Position numbers and translations under genes: made by a program
Source: Paracoccus denitrificans
GTDB lineage: Bacteria > Pseudomonadota > Alphaproteobacteria > Rhodobacterales > Rhodobacteraceae
Length of the DNA stretch: 37,647 nucleotides
Reading direction: 5' to 3'
NCBI GenBank assembly: GCA_005768755.1
Contig: VAFL01000024.1
Coordinates: forward strand, 1 to 37,647
Shown here: positions 16,401 to 23,483 of the stretch, one piece after another
Layout: each line of letters begins with the position of its first letter
How positions within the stretch are numbered: position 1 is the stretch's first letter
The notes under the pieces: model-generated
Databases searched by the model: none
Told to the model about the DNA's origin: nothing
The model's input: the letters and a program-made list of their open reading frames with translations, nothing else

Positions 16401-16605
16401 CCATCGGCTCGACCAGCAGACGTTCGGCATCCGACGGGCTGATCCCGTCCAGCGTCGTCAGAACGTAGACAAGCGGCAGCGGGACTTCGGGATTGGCCTC
16501 TTTCGGGATCGAGACATAGGCGATCGCGCCAAGGGTCAGGATCATCAGCAGCGACAGAATGACCGCCCGGCTTCGGGAAAAGGCGGCGTCAATGATCCCG
16601 TTCAC
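13444..16605 (-). CDS. RND-family efflux pump, inner-membrane subunit
   Basis: The 1053-residue protein has the RND plan: helix 1 at 12-32, a large periplasmic loop, helices 2-6 from about 335, a second loop and helices 8-12. The proton-relay helix 4 has GMLVDGAIVTVE, keeping AcrB D407 but with glycine in place of D408. Helix 10 has IALAGIVVNNNIVLID, without the AcrB lysine. Both changes are common outside the AcrB group. It would expel drugs or other amphiphiles using the proton gradient, with the membrane fusion protein encoded just upstream. Its ATG overlaps the stop of that gene as ATGA (16602-16605). No outer-membrane channel gene is nearby. Confidence 0.93.
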   Translation of the reverse strand: MNGIIDAAFSRSRAVILSLLMILTLGAIAYVSIPKEANPEVPLPLVYVLTTLDGISPSDAERLLVEPMEAEFGAIEGVELMTSTATEGYASVQLEFSAGGDIDEALDKVREAADTVQGELPEDATEISVVEINTALFPIITIVLSGPVPERTLNQLAEQAQDAFEAIPGVLEAEIGGERDEFLEVLIDPTVFQTYNLDFDVLISQLQRNNQLIAAGAIESGGGRVVLKVPGLIGEVADVMAMPVKVDGDTVVTFGDVATVRRTFEDPTGYARIDGQPALSLEIKKRSGANIIDTVAAVKQAADRLSADWPESVDVAYLQDQSAEVETMLSSLESNVMAAVLLVMIVIVFALGLRSAVLVGLSIPGAFLAGVTAIWAMGFTMNIVVLFALILVVGMLVDGAIVTVELADRRLQEGVSAKQAYADAAKRMAWPIISSTLTTLSVFFPLLFWPGVIGQFMKYLPITVLVTLTASLFMALIFIPVVGGAIGRPRPQTASEKMALHAAEYGDPRQVPGVTGAYVRLLEKAILRPWTTAILAIAMLLGSFTVYGEFGRGLSFFPDVEPEFMQVQVRGRDNLSIYERDDLVRQVENRILGMEGVERVYARSSIGSSAGSSEDVLGTIQLDLLEWNTRPTSQVIGERIRESVADIAGIEIQIETASGGPPEGKPVNLRVSATTAEAQNAAVDQVLGIMQEIGGFVDVSDDRPLSGVEIAINVNRAEAACFGADVSLLGQAVQLLTQGITVTDYRPSDAEGELDIRVRFPAEARSLGELNNLRVPTSSGLVPISNFVSFAPAERVGVIHRIDERRVTSIDANVAPGLLVNDQVVTLQERLAAADLPEGASFTFAGEAEDQTEAMVFLGSAFVAAIFLMFMILMMQFNSFYQAFVVMSAIVFSIAGVLLGLVVTGRPFGVVMGGVGVIALAGIVVNNNIVLIDAYNDFRAQGLDPLEAALRTGAQRLRPVFLTSITTALGLLPMVIGLDIDFAGREIVYGAPSTQYWTELSAAIAGGLVIATVLTLVVTPAMLMLRDNRKPRGDRTRRGLLGRIFGGGQRKAV

Positions 16606-17828
16606 TGGCCCGGACCCAGATTTTGCGACAGATCGGCGCTGCCCGGCGCATTTTCGGCCGACATCGCCGAGGTATCGGCACCTTCGGTTTCGGGCGTCGC
16701 CTTGGCGTCGTCGGCGGCGGGTGCAGTCTGTTCGTCCAGCACGCGGACGGCCTCGCCGTCACGCACAAAGCCCTGTCCGATGGTGACGATACGGGCATTT
16801 TCCGGCAGACCTGTCGCCCAGACACCACCCTGCCCCGCATCCGCAACCTCGATCGGGACAAACCGGACGACGCCATCCTGTTCGATCTTGACGCCAATCT
16901 CGCCATCGGCGTCAAGCGACACGATCGACGGCTCGATAAAATGCGCAAGCGCCTGCCCGGTGGGAATGGTGATCTCAGCCGAGATCCCCGCCGGTATCGC
17001 GCCATCGGGGTTTCCGATTTCGATTTCGGCCAGAAACGTGCGGGTCGCGGCTTCTGCTGCGGTTCCGACAAAGCTGACGACGCCGTCGCGTTCCTGTCCG
17101 GTGATGAACTGCACCTTCGCCTGCTGACCTGTCTTGATCCGGTTCAGCGATTGTTGCGGGACCTGGATCGTCACGGTCAGGGGATCGTTGTCGACAAGGC
17201 GCGCGACCTCTTCCCCGGCGGCGACGTATTCGCCTTCGTTGATTGGCAAAGTCTCGACCCGGCCCGGGAACGGCGCCACGACCGTCAGATCTTCCAGCGC
17301 GACTTCGGCCGTTGTGACCTGCGCGGTCGCCGTGGCGAGGGCTGCGCGTGCTTCGCTGACCCGGTCCGAAGTGGCGACACCGCGTTCGCGCAGCTGATCG
17401 GCATTGTCGAATTCGCGTTGTGCGCGCGCCAGTTCCTCGCGCGCCTGTTCCAGCGTCGCCTCGGCATGTTCCGAGGACAGGTTCGCGATCACGTCGCCTG
17501 CTGCCACGTCCATGCCCTTGCTGGCCGGAACCTCGATCACCGTCCCCGATGCCTCGACCCGGATGGACGTATCGCGATCAGGCTGGGCCTGACCTTCGGC
17601 GCGAAATGTCAAAGTCACGGGCTGTGCCTGGGATTCGCGCACCAGAACCTGCGGCGGCAGAATTTCGGCTGTGGCAGGTGGCGCCGATTCAGACCGGGGC
17701 AGCAGGAACCCGCTTGCCATCCAGCCGACGATCAATGCCAGCAGTAACAGCGCCACCCAGAAGGACCGCGATGCCCCCCTGTCAGTGTTGAATTTCAGCG
17801 GGGTGCGGCCCGTTGCTTGATCGGTCAT
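16602..17828 (-). CDS. RND efflux membrane fusion protein (HlyD/AcrA type)
   Basis: The 408-residue product has an N-terminal anchor (residues about 22-42, FWVALLLLALIVGWMASGFLL), a lipoyl-type half (VEASGTVIEVPASKGMDVAAGDVIANL), a helical hairpin (SEHAEATLEQAREELARAQREFDNADQLRERG), the second lipoyl half (VVAPFPGRVETLPINEGEYVAAGEEVARLVD) and a beta-barrel. It bridges the inner-membrane pump and an outer-membrane channel. The frame continues to 17897, but the ATG at 17828 (MTDQATGRTPLKF) places the anchor correctly. The C-terminal 45 residues are acidic and low in complexity. Confidence 0.9.
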   Translation of the reverse strand: MTDQATGRTPLKFNTDRGASRSFWVALLLLALIVGWMASGFLLPRSESAPPATAEILPPQVLVRESQAQPVTLTFRAEGQAQPDRDTSIRVEASGTVIEVPASKGMDVAAGDVIANLSSEHAEATLEQAREELARAQREFDNADQLRERGVATSDRVSEARAALATATAQVTTAEVALEDLTVVAPFPGRVETLPINEGEYVAAGEEVARLVDNDPLTVTIQVPQQSLNRIKTGQQAKVQFITGQERDGVVSFVGTAAEAATRTFLAEIEIGNPDGAIPAGISAEITIPTGQALAHFIEPSIVSLDADGEIGVKIEQDGVVRFVPIEVADAGQGGVWATGLPENARIVTIGQGFVRDGEAVRVLDEQTAPAADDAKATPETEGADTSAMSAENAPGSADLSQNLGPGQ

Positions 17829-17882
17829 GTGACGTTTCGACTTGTTCCTGCGAGCCTGTGCTGCGGCGAGTTTATCCCCGCA

Positions 17883-17894
17883 GCATATATATGC
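17883..17894. promoter_or_regulatory. Palindrome upstream of the efflux operon
   Basis: GCATATATATGC, a perfect 12-bp palindrome, lies 55 bases before the chosen start of the membrane fusion gene. It could contain a -10 element or an operator. No local regulator gene is adjacent. Confidence 0.3.
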
Positions 17895-17936
17895 CATTAA
17901 AGCCTGATAAACATGGCGTGTGCGGCATTTTCACGC

Positions 17937-20141
17937 TTACCTTGCGACCTGCCGGGTGTCGACCGGGCGCAGCAACACCCCAAGCACCGCCAGCGCACCC
18001 GCCGCAATCGCACCCCAATGCGTTGAAATCAGAAGCAATCCTCCGCAGGTCAGAAGCACTTTTTCCCACACCAGAAGCGGCCTGCGGAACCAGCCGATAT
18101 AGGCCGCCGACAGCGCCAGCACGCCCAGCAGGCCTGACAGAAGCGCCACGATGAACTGCGACCAGGTAAAATCGATCAGCAACAGGCTTGGCGCATAGAT
18201 GAACATGAACGGCACAAGCGCCTTGCCCATCGACAGCCGGAACGCAGTCATGCCCGTCGTCATCGGTTCTGACCGGGCAAGCCCGGCTGCCGCATAGGCC
18301 GCAAGCGCGACCGGCGGTGTGACATCGGCCAGCACGCCGAAGTAGAAGACGAAGAAATGCGTTGCCAGCAAGGGCACGCCGAACTCGGTCAGCGCGGGCG
18401 CGGCGATGGACGCCAGGATGATGTAGGTCGGCGTGGTCGGAATGCCTGCGCCCATGATGATACATGCGATGGCCACGAAAATCAGGCCGAAGAACAGCGC
18501 CATGCCGTTTTCGGACAGCAGACCGGTGAAATCCAGCCCAACGACCATCCCGGCCACGTCATGGGCCAGTTGCACCACCGCGGCCGAGAACTTGAAGCCC
18601 AGCCCGGTCAGCGTCGTCATGCCCAAAAGGAAGCCCACGCAGGCACAGGCCGCACCAATGGCCAGCGCGAATTTCGCGCCATCCTCGAACCCGCGGATCA
18701 GGCGCGGCGGCGTCAGCACATTCGCGGTATCCATCGTCGTGTTGCCAAAGGCGCGCATCACCAGCGGCACATAGCTGACCGCAATGGTCAGAATGATTCC
18801 CCAGAAGGCCGCCAGGAACGGCGTATATTGCATCAGCAGCATCGCCACCATGACGCCAAGCGGCAGGAAAAGATGCCACGACTTTGCCAGCACCGCACCG
18901 AATTGCGGGATCTGATCTTTTGACAGGCCCTGAAGGCCCAGCTTCTTCGCTTCCAGATGCACCATCAGCAGGATGGCGACATAGTGGAAGCAGGCGGGCA
19001 CAATGGCGATCAGGATCAACTCGTTATAGGGAATGCCCAGCATCTCGGTCATGACGAAGGCGGAAGCCCCCATGATCGGCGGCGTAACCTGCCCCCCGCA
19101 CGAGGCCGACGCCTCGACCGCGCCGGCGAAACGCCCCGAGAAGCCGGATTTCTTCATCATCGGAATCGTGAAGGCCCCCGTCGTCACCGTATTCGCGATG
19201 GGAGAGCCGGAAATCATCCCGAAGAACCCCGATGACACGACCGAAACCTTGGCCGATCCGCCAGAGGCACGGCCCGCGATGATCGTTGCCAGGTCGATGA
19301 ACAACTGGCCCAGCCCGCTCATCTGCGCGAGGATGCCAAACAGCACGAAATGGAAGACATAGGTCGCGACCACGCCGACGGCCACGCCGTAGATGCCTTC
19401 GGTGCCGACGAACAGGTGGTTGATGATGCGGGTGATCGAATAGCCGCGATGGGCCAGAATGCCGGGAAGGTAAGGGCCAAGCAGCGCGTAAAGCAGGCAG
19501 CCGACCCCGATCCAGGCCAGCGTGTTGCCCATCGTCCGCCGCGTCGCCTCCAGCGTCATGATGATGGCGATCAGGCCCATCATGTAGACGGGTTCAGGCG
19601 GGTTACCGACATTGTCGATGAAGATATATTTGAAGAACAGCGCCAGATAGGCCGAGAAGCCGGCCCCGAACGCGGCGAAGATCCAATCGCGCAGGGCGAC
19701 TTTTTCGGGATCAGCGCCGCGCCGGTTGAACGGCAGCGTCAGCGCGATCAGGACCAGCATGACGCCGATGAACACTGTCTTCAATGTGCCGCCCTGCAGG
19801 GCCGAGGCCAGATCGTAAAGCAGATACAGGTAGAAGCCGGCGAAAATCAGCGATTCCGTCCACATCCGTGGTGACGGAGCGGCGCGTTTTCGCGGGAAGA
19901 CAAGAAAGATCAGCCCCATCACGAAAGACAGGTGAATGGTGCGGTGCATGACCTCGTTCAGGACACCGAAACCGGCGGTATAGACATGGAACAGCGACAG
20001 CGCGACCGAGGCCACGGTGACAAGCATCGCCGTCGGCCCGACCAGATTGCGGAAATTCGATTCGGAATCGTATTCGCGGACAAGCGCCTCGACCTCGTCG
20101 GCAGTGATCTCGCGGTCTGGTTCGGGCGTGGCGTGGGTCAC
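17937..20141 (-). CDS. TRAP transporter fused permease (DctQM-type, TAXI system)
   Basis: The 734-residue protein fuses the small (4-helix) and large (12-helix) TRAP permease subunits, as usual for TAXI-type TRAP systems. The M part has SGLGQLFIDLATIIAGRASGGSAKVSVVSSGFFGMISGSPIANTVTTGAF and ASASCGGQVTPPIMGASAFVM, the conserved ion/substrate regions. The frame opens at a TTG (20162), but the GTG at 20141 overlaps the stop of the DUF1850 gene as GTGA and has AGGA nine bases upstream, so I use it. It works with the binding protein at 20638-21615 in sodium-driven uptake of an organic acid or amino acid. Substrate unknown. Confidence 0.92.
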   Translation of the reverse strand: MTHATPEPDREITADEVEALVREYDSESNFRNLVGPTAMLVTVASVALSLFHVYTAGFGVLNEVMHRTIHLSFVMGLIFLVFPRKRAAPSPRMWTESLIFAGFYLYLLYDLASALQGGTLKTVFIGVMLVLIALTLPFNRRGADPEKVALRDWIFAAFGAGFSAYLALFFKYIFIDNVGNPPEPVYMMGLIAIIMTLEATRRTMGNTLAWIGVGCLLYALLGPYLPGILAHRGYSITRIINHLFVGTEGIYGVAVGVVATYVFHFVLFGILAQMSGLGQLFIDLATIIAGRASGGSAKVSVVSSGFFGMISGSPIANTVTTGAFTIPMMKKSGFSGRFAGAVEASASCGGQVTPPIMGASAFVMTEMLGIPYNELILIAIVPACFHYVAILLMVHLEAKKLGLQGLSKDQIPQFGAVLAKSWHLFLPLGVMVAMLLMQYTPFLAAFWGIILTIAVSYVPLVMRAFGNTTMDTANVLTPPRLIRGFEDGAKFALAIGAACACVGFLLGMTTLTGLGFKFSAAVVQLAHDVAGMVVGLDFTGLLSENGMALFFGLIFVAIACIIMGAGIPTTPTYIILASIAAPALTEFGVPLLATHFFVFYFGVLADVTPPVALAAYAAAGLARSEPMTTGMTAFRLSMGKALVPFMFIYAPSLLLIDFTWSQFIVALLSGLLGVLALSAAYIGWFRRPLLVWEKVLLTCGGLLLISTHWGAIAAGALAVLGVLLRPVDTRQVAR

Positions 20142-20638
20142 AGGGTTGGTTCCTTGTCGCAAGGGGCAAGCGTCAGTGCCGGCACGCCCAGATCGGCCAG
20201 GGCCAGATCGGTGCCGGCGATATGCAGGGTGTTTTCATATTGCGCCTGAACGCGCAGATGGATCGGGCCGGTCGGACGGCGCATGTCCAGAACGAAACGG
20301 CCGTCCTTGTGCCGCCAGGCCGTCACGCCGACATCATCGGCCACCGATGGCAGGCCGGCGCCATGGGCGGTGAAGATTTCATGCGTCTGAATGATCTCGC
20401 CCGCTTCGACGCGGTAGACGTCGCGCACCGGCGTGCGTGACACGGAATGAATGAAACTCAGTTCGAACCCGCCATCAGGACCAAGCGGCAGGCGGGCCAG
20501 CGCGGCCCCGTCGCCGCGCGTTTCCGAAAGGCAAAGCGCCGCCCCCTCGCCTGCCGCGACGGGCTGAGCAAGGACGGGCGGCAGGATGGCAGCAAGCGCC
20601 GCCACCCCCCAAGCGCGCAGATCGCTGCGCGCCGCCAT
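20138..20638 (-). CDS. DUF1850 protein of a TAXI-TRAP operon
   Basis: The 166-residue protein begins with an export leader (LRAWGVAALAAILPPVLAQPVAA). The DUF1850 core FIHSVSRTPVRDVYRVEAGEIIQTHEIFTAHGAGLPS (about 62-98) is clear. DUF1850 proteins are repeatedly found next to TAXI-TRAP genes, but their job is not established. The ATG overlaps the binding-protein stop by one base (TAATG), and the stop overlaps the permease start by four, so all three should be made in fixed proportion. Confidence 0.88.
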   Translation of the reverse strand: MAARSDLRAWGVAALAAILPPVLAQPVAAGEGAALCLSETRGDGAALARLPLGPDGGFELSFIHSVSRTPVRDVYRVEAGEIIQTHEIFTAHGAGLPSVADDVGVTAWRHKDGRFVLDMRRPTGPIHLRVQAQYENTLHIAGTDLALADLGVPALTLAPCDKEPTL

Positions 20639-21615
20639 TACTTGGTGATGCCCTTTTCGGCATAATATTTCTCGGCCCCCGGATGGACCGGGATCGAGAC
20701 AGATTCCAGCGCCTTCTCCAACGAGATCTGCTGCCCCATCGGGTGAACCTGTCCCAGTGTCTCGGTGTTCTCGTAAAGCGCCTTGGTGACGGCGTAGACG
20801 ACATCCTCGGGGACATCGGCATGGGTGGCCCAGATGGCGCGCACGGCAAGCGTGTCGACATCGGCATCGACGCCCTTGTAGCTTTCGGCGGGTATGACCG
20901 CATTGGCGTAATAGGGCTGCGTTTCCTGCAGTTTCGCAATTGCCGGGCCGGTCAGCGGCACAACGCGGATATCGTGACCGTTGGCCAGATCGGTGACCGA
21001 GGAGGTCGGCAGGCCGGCCGTGATCAGCGAGGCGTCAAGGTTGCCGTCCTTGATCTTGTCGACCGACTGCGCGAAGGACGAGAAGTCTTCGGTCACGTCC
21101 TCGCGGACCATGCCATGCGCGACCAGCAGATCGCCCAGAAGCTGCCACTGTCCGGAACCCGGTGCGCCCGAGGAGATGGACTTGCCTTTCAGATCCTCGA
21201 ATTTTTCGATCCCGCTATCGGCGCGGACGACCAGCTGCACGGTTTCGGGATAGAGCGCCCCGATGGCGCGCAGGTTTTCCAGGGCCCCGTCTTCGAACTG
21301 GTTCACGCCGCGATATCCCGCATCCAGGATATCGGCCGCGACGAAGGCGGATTCGATTTCGCCCCGCCCCAGAAGCTGCGCATTGGCGACCGAGGCATTG
21401 CCGGTTTCCGCCGTGGCCGACAGCCTGGTGTCAGGCAGCTCGGCCGTGTTGGAGATCAGCTGCGCCAGCATCCCGCCAAGCGGATAATACGTACCGCCGG
21501 TCCCGCCGGTGGCGATACCGAAGAAGGTGCGGCCTTGGGCCATCACCGGGCCGGCCAGCGATACCAGCGTCACCGCTGCTGTCGTGCCAAGGAAATTGCG
21601 TCGGGACAGGGTCAT
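20638..21615 (-). CDS. TAXI-family TRAP solute-binding protein
   Basis: The 325-residue protein has a Tat signal peptide (LSRRNFLGTTAAVTLVSLAG) and then the TAXI family start, FFGIATGGTGGTYYPLGGMLAQLIS. Further family stretches are LKGKSISSGAPGSGQWQLLGDLL and ASLITAGLPTSSVTDLA. It would bind an organic anion or amino acid in the periplasm and deliver it to the fused permease. GGAG precedes the ATG at 21615. It is the first gene of the operon and is divergent from an IclR regulator 161 bases away, the probable regulator. Confidence 0.94.
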   Translation of the reverse strand: MTLSRRNFLGTTAAVTLVSLAGPVMAQGRTFFGIATGGTGGTYYPLGGMLAQLISNTAELPDTRLSATAETGNASVANAQLLGRGEIESAFVAADILDAGYRGVNQFEDGALENLRAIGALYPETVQLVVRADSGIEKFEDLKGKSISSGAPGSGQWQLLGDLLVAHGMVREDVTEDFSSFAQSVDKIKDGNLDASLITAGLPTSSVTDLANGHDIRVVPLTGPAIAKLQETQPYYANAVIPAESYKGVDADVDTLAVRAIWATHADVPEDVVYAVTKALYENTETLGQVHPMGQQISLEKALESVSIPVHPGAEKYYAEKGITK

Positions 21616-21721
21616 TTGGAATTCTCCATACTGTTAACGTTTCCCCTTCTGTTCGCACGCTTCGACAGGCGCCGGGGGTTTATGAACTTTGTTGACGGTG
21701 GGTTTTTACATGTCAATGTTT

Positions 21722-21738
21722 GTTTTTGAATGGAAAAC
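21722..21738. promoter_or_regulatory. Candidate IclR operator between divergent genes
   Basis: GTTTT-TGAATGG-AAAAC is an inverted repeat 38 bases before the IclR start. Nearby, TTGACG (plus, 21692-21697) and TTGACA (minus, 21716-21711) are possible -35 boxes of the divergent promoters. IclR sites are usually 15-17-bp palindromes, which fits. Confidence 0.35.
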
Positions 21739-21776
21739 ACTTATCCTCCGTCTGAGCGGTTGGAAGGCAGAACGAG

Positions 21777-22526
21777 ATGGCGAAAGAGCCTGATTATCGC
21801 GCCAATGCCTTGATCAGGGGGCTGGCCATCCTGCAAAGCTTCGACCAGAGGCACCCCGAAATGTCCCTGTCCGAAATCGCCGAGGCGATTTCCGTCACCA
21901 GCTCCGCGGCCTACCGCTTCGTCGTGACGCTGGAACAGGAAGGCTATCTGGAGAAACGCGAAAGCCGCTATCGGCTGGCGCCGCGCGTGATGGATCTGGG
22001 TTACCGATATCTCGGTTCACTGGACATCCCGGATGTTGCGCGTCTGCCGATCGACCAGTTGCGCAATGAGAGCGGGTTTTCCGTTCATCTGGGCGTGCTG
22101 TCGGGTCTGCAGGTTGTCTATGTCGGGCGCGCGCTTTCGGATCGGGCGATGGTGTCAAACGTGCCAGTGGGCGCGCGATTGCCTGCGGTGACGACCACAA
22201 TGGGGCGCATGCTGCTTTGCGACCTGCCCGAAGCAGAGCTTGACCGCCGGCTGGCTGGTCACACATTCGACCATGCCCATCCAGATGCCCCGCAATCGCT
22301 GGCCCAGTTGAAAGCACTTCTGCGCGACGACAGACAGCGCGGATATCTCGCCCAGCCCTCTCATCACGCGCCGGGGACATTTGCCATTGCCGCGCCGCTT
22401 GTGTCGCGGCACGGGCATTATCTTGGTGCAATCAACCTTTCTGGCCACGAAATGGAATTGCGTCCGACGCCCGAGGTGATCGCCGGGGTTCTGGCAACAG
22501 CGGGTGCCATTTCAAGGTTTCTGTAG
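21777..22526 (+). CDS. IclR-family transcriptional regulator
   Basis: The 249-residue product has the IclR winged helix-turn-helix at the N-terminus (RGLAILQSFDQRHPEMSLSEIAEAISVTSSAAYRFVVTLEQEGYL, about 14-58). The effector domain contains VGARLPAVTTTMGRMLL and the C-terminal AIAAPLVSRHGHYLGAINLSG. Such proteins control catabolic and transport genes in response to small acids. Divergent orientation suggests that it controls the TAXI-TRAP operon and itself. A GC hairpin begins at its stop codon. Confidence 0.92.
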   Translation: MAKEPDYRANALIRGLAILQSFDQRHPEMSLSEIAEAISVTSSAAYRFVVTLEQEGYLEKRESRYRLAPRVMDLGYRYLGSLDIPDVARLPIDQLRNESGFSVHLGVLSGLQVVYVGRALSDRAMVSNVPVGARLPAVTTTMGRMLLCDLPEAELDRRLAGHTFDHAHPDAPQSLAQLKALLRDDRQRGYLAQPSHHAPGTFAIAAPLVSRHGHYLGAINLSGHEMELRPTPEVIAGVLATAGAISRFL

Positions 22527-22554
22527 CGCCTGCCCCATATTCCGGGGCAGGCGC
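22526..22554. terminator. Hairpin between convergent genes, probably bidirectional terminator
   Basis: An 11-bp perfect stem (GCGCCTGCCCC with GGGGCAGGCGC) and seven-base loop fill the gap between the IclR stop and the stop of the DHDPS-family gene at 22561. There is no long T-run on either side. Confidence 0.65.
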
Positions 22555-22560
22555 GACCGC

Positions 22561-23460
22561 TCAGATCAGACCGTTCTCAGCCATAAAGGCCTTCATCTTC
22601 GCCTGCTGCGCCTCTGTCAGGGGCCAGGCCGACGGTGGCCGGGTCGGACCGCAGTCGTCGCCCATTGCCTGCAGGGCCGCCTTCACGCCGGTCACATTGG
22701 TGCCGTTCATTTCCTCGGCGCGAATATCCTCGAAGGCGCGCATACCGGCGATCAGGGCATTGGCCTGCGTATAATCGCCCGCCTCCAACGCGGCATGGAT
22801 CGCGACCGAGCGTTCCGGCCAGAGGTTGATCAAACCGGACGTAAAGCCGCGCGCGCCGACGGCATAGAAACTGGGCGCCCAGACTTCGGCCAGACCACCG
22901 ACCCATACGATGGACGGATCGCAGGCCTCTTTCGCTTCGGCCAGCTTCATCGGGTTCGGCGTTGCCCATTTCACGCCCTTGACGCCGGGCACCGAACAGA
23001 AGGCCTCGATGGCCTTGGTGCCCACCGTGTCATTGCGCAGATACAGCATCATCGGCAAGCCGCCCGAGGCATCGGCGATGGCCTTCAGGTAATCGACCAC
23101 ACCGCGCGGGGCGACAAACGGATCCGGCGGCTGGTGGATCATCAGGGCCGTCGCACCGGCATCGGCGGATGCCCGCGCCAGCCGGACGGCATCGCGGATA
23201 CCGCGCCCCACCCCGGCAAGAACCGGCGCACGCTTGCCCACCATTGCGCAGACTGCTTCTGCCATGGCCACCGCTTCATCCGTGGTCAGTGCGTAGAATT
23301 CGCCGGTATTTCCGTTCACCACCGGCATATGAAGCCCCGCGCCAAGGGCGCGGTCGATGATCGGGCCCAGCCGCTCGGGGGCGATTTCGCCATCCGCGCC
23401 GTAGGGCGTTACAAGAATGCCGGAAATGCCGGTCAGTGCTTCATCAAGTGTCAGCGACAT
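22561..23460 (-). CDS. DHDPS/NAL-superfamily lyase or dehydratase for a keto-deoxy sugar acid
   Basis: The 299-residue product is a class I TIM-barrel enzyme of the DapA group. Y140 (MMLYLRND) and the Schiff-base K164 (GVKWATPN) are in place, and the loop NGNTGEFYAL (49-58) corresponds to the family GTTGE motif. Context (enolase-superfamily dehydratase, TRAP uptake, uronate dehydrogenase) points to a 2-keto-3-deoxy or 5-keto-4-deoxy sugar acid rather than lysine synthesis. It is not close enough to kdgD or dapA for me to name it. GGAG precedes the ATG. It starts 23 bases after the full-length end of the enolase-superfamily frame, as the last gene of the operon. Confidence 0.88.
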   Translation of the reverse strand: MSLTLDEALTGISGILVTPYGADGEIAPERLGPIIDRALGAGLHMPVVNGNTGEFYALTTDEAVAMAEAVCAMVGKRAPVLAGVGRGIRDAVRLARASADAGATALMIHQPPDPFVAPRGVVDYLKAIADASGGLPMMLYLRNDTVGTKAIEAFCSVPGVKGVKWATPNPMKLAEAKEACDPSIVWVGGLAEVWAPSFYAVGARGFTSGLINLWPERSVAIHAALEAGDYTQANALIAGMRAFEDIRAEEMNGTNVTGVKAALQAMGDDCGPTRPPSAWPLTEAQQAKMKAFMAENGLI

Positions 23461-23483
23461 CTATCTGTTTCTCCTTTATAATA

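Noticed and set aside
15103..17127. A 674-codon plus-strand open frame opposite the RND pump and membrane fusion genes
   Set aside because: It is antisense to two clearly recognised genes, is rich in His, Asp, Arg and Gln as expected of a GC-rich shadow frame, and has no family features.
20142..20162. TTG at 20162 as start of the fused TRAP permease
   Set aside because: The GTG at 20141 overlaps the preceding stop as GTGA and has AGGA nine bases upstream; the extra residues add nothing conserved.
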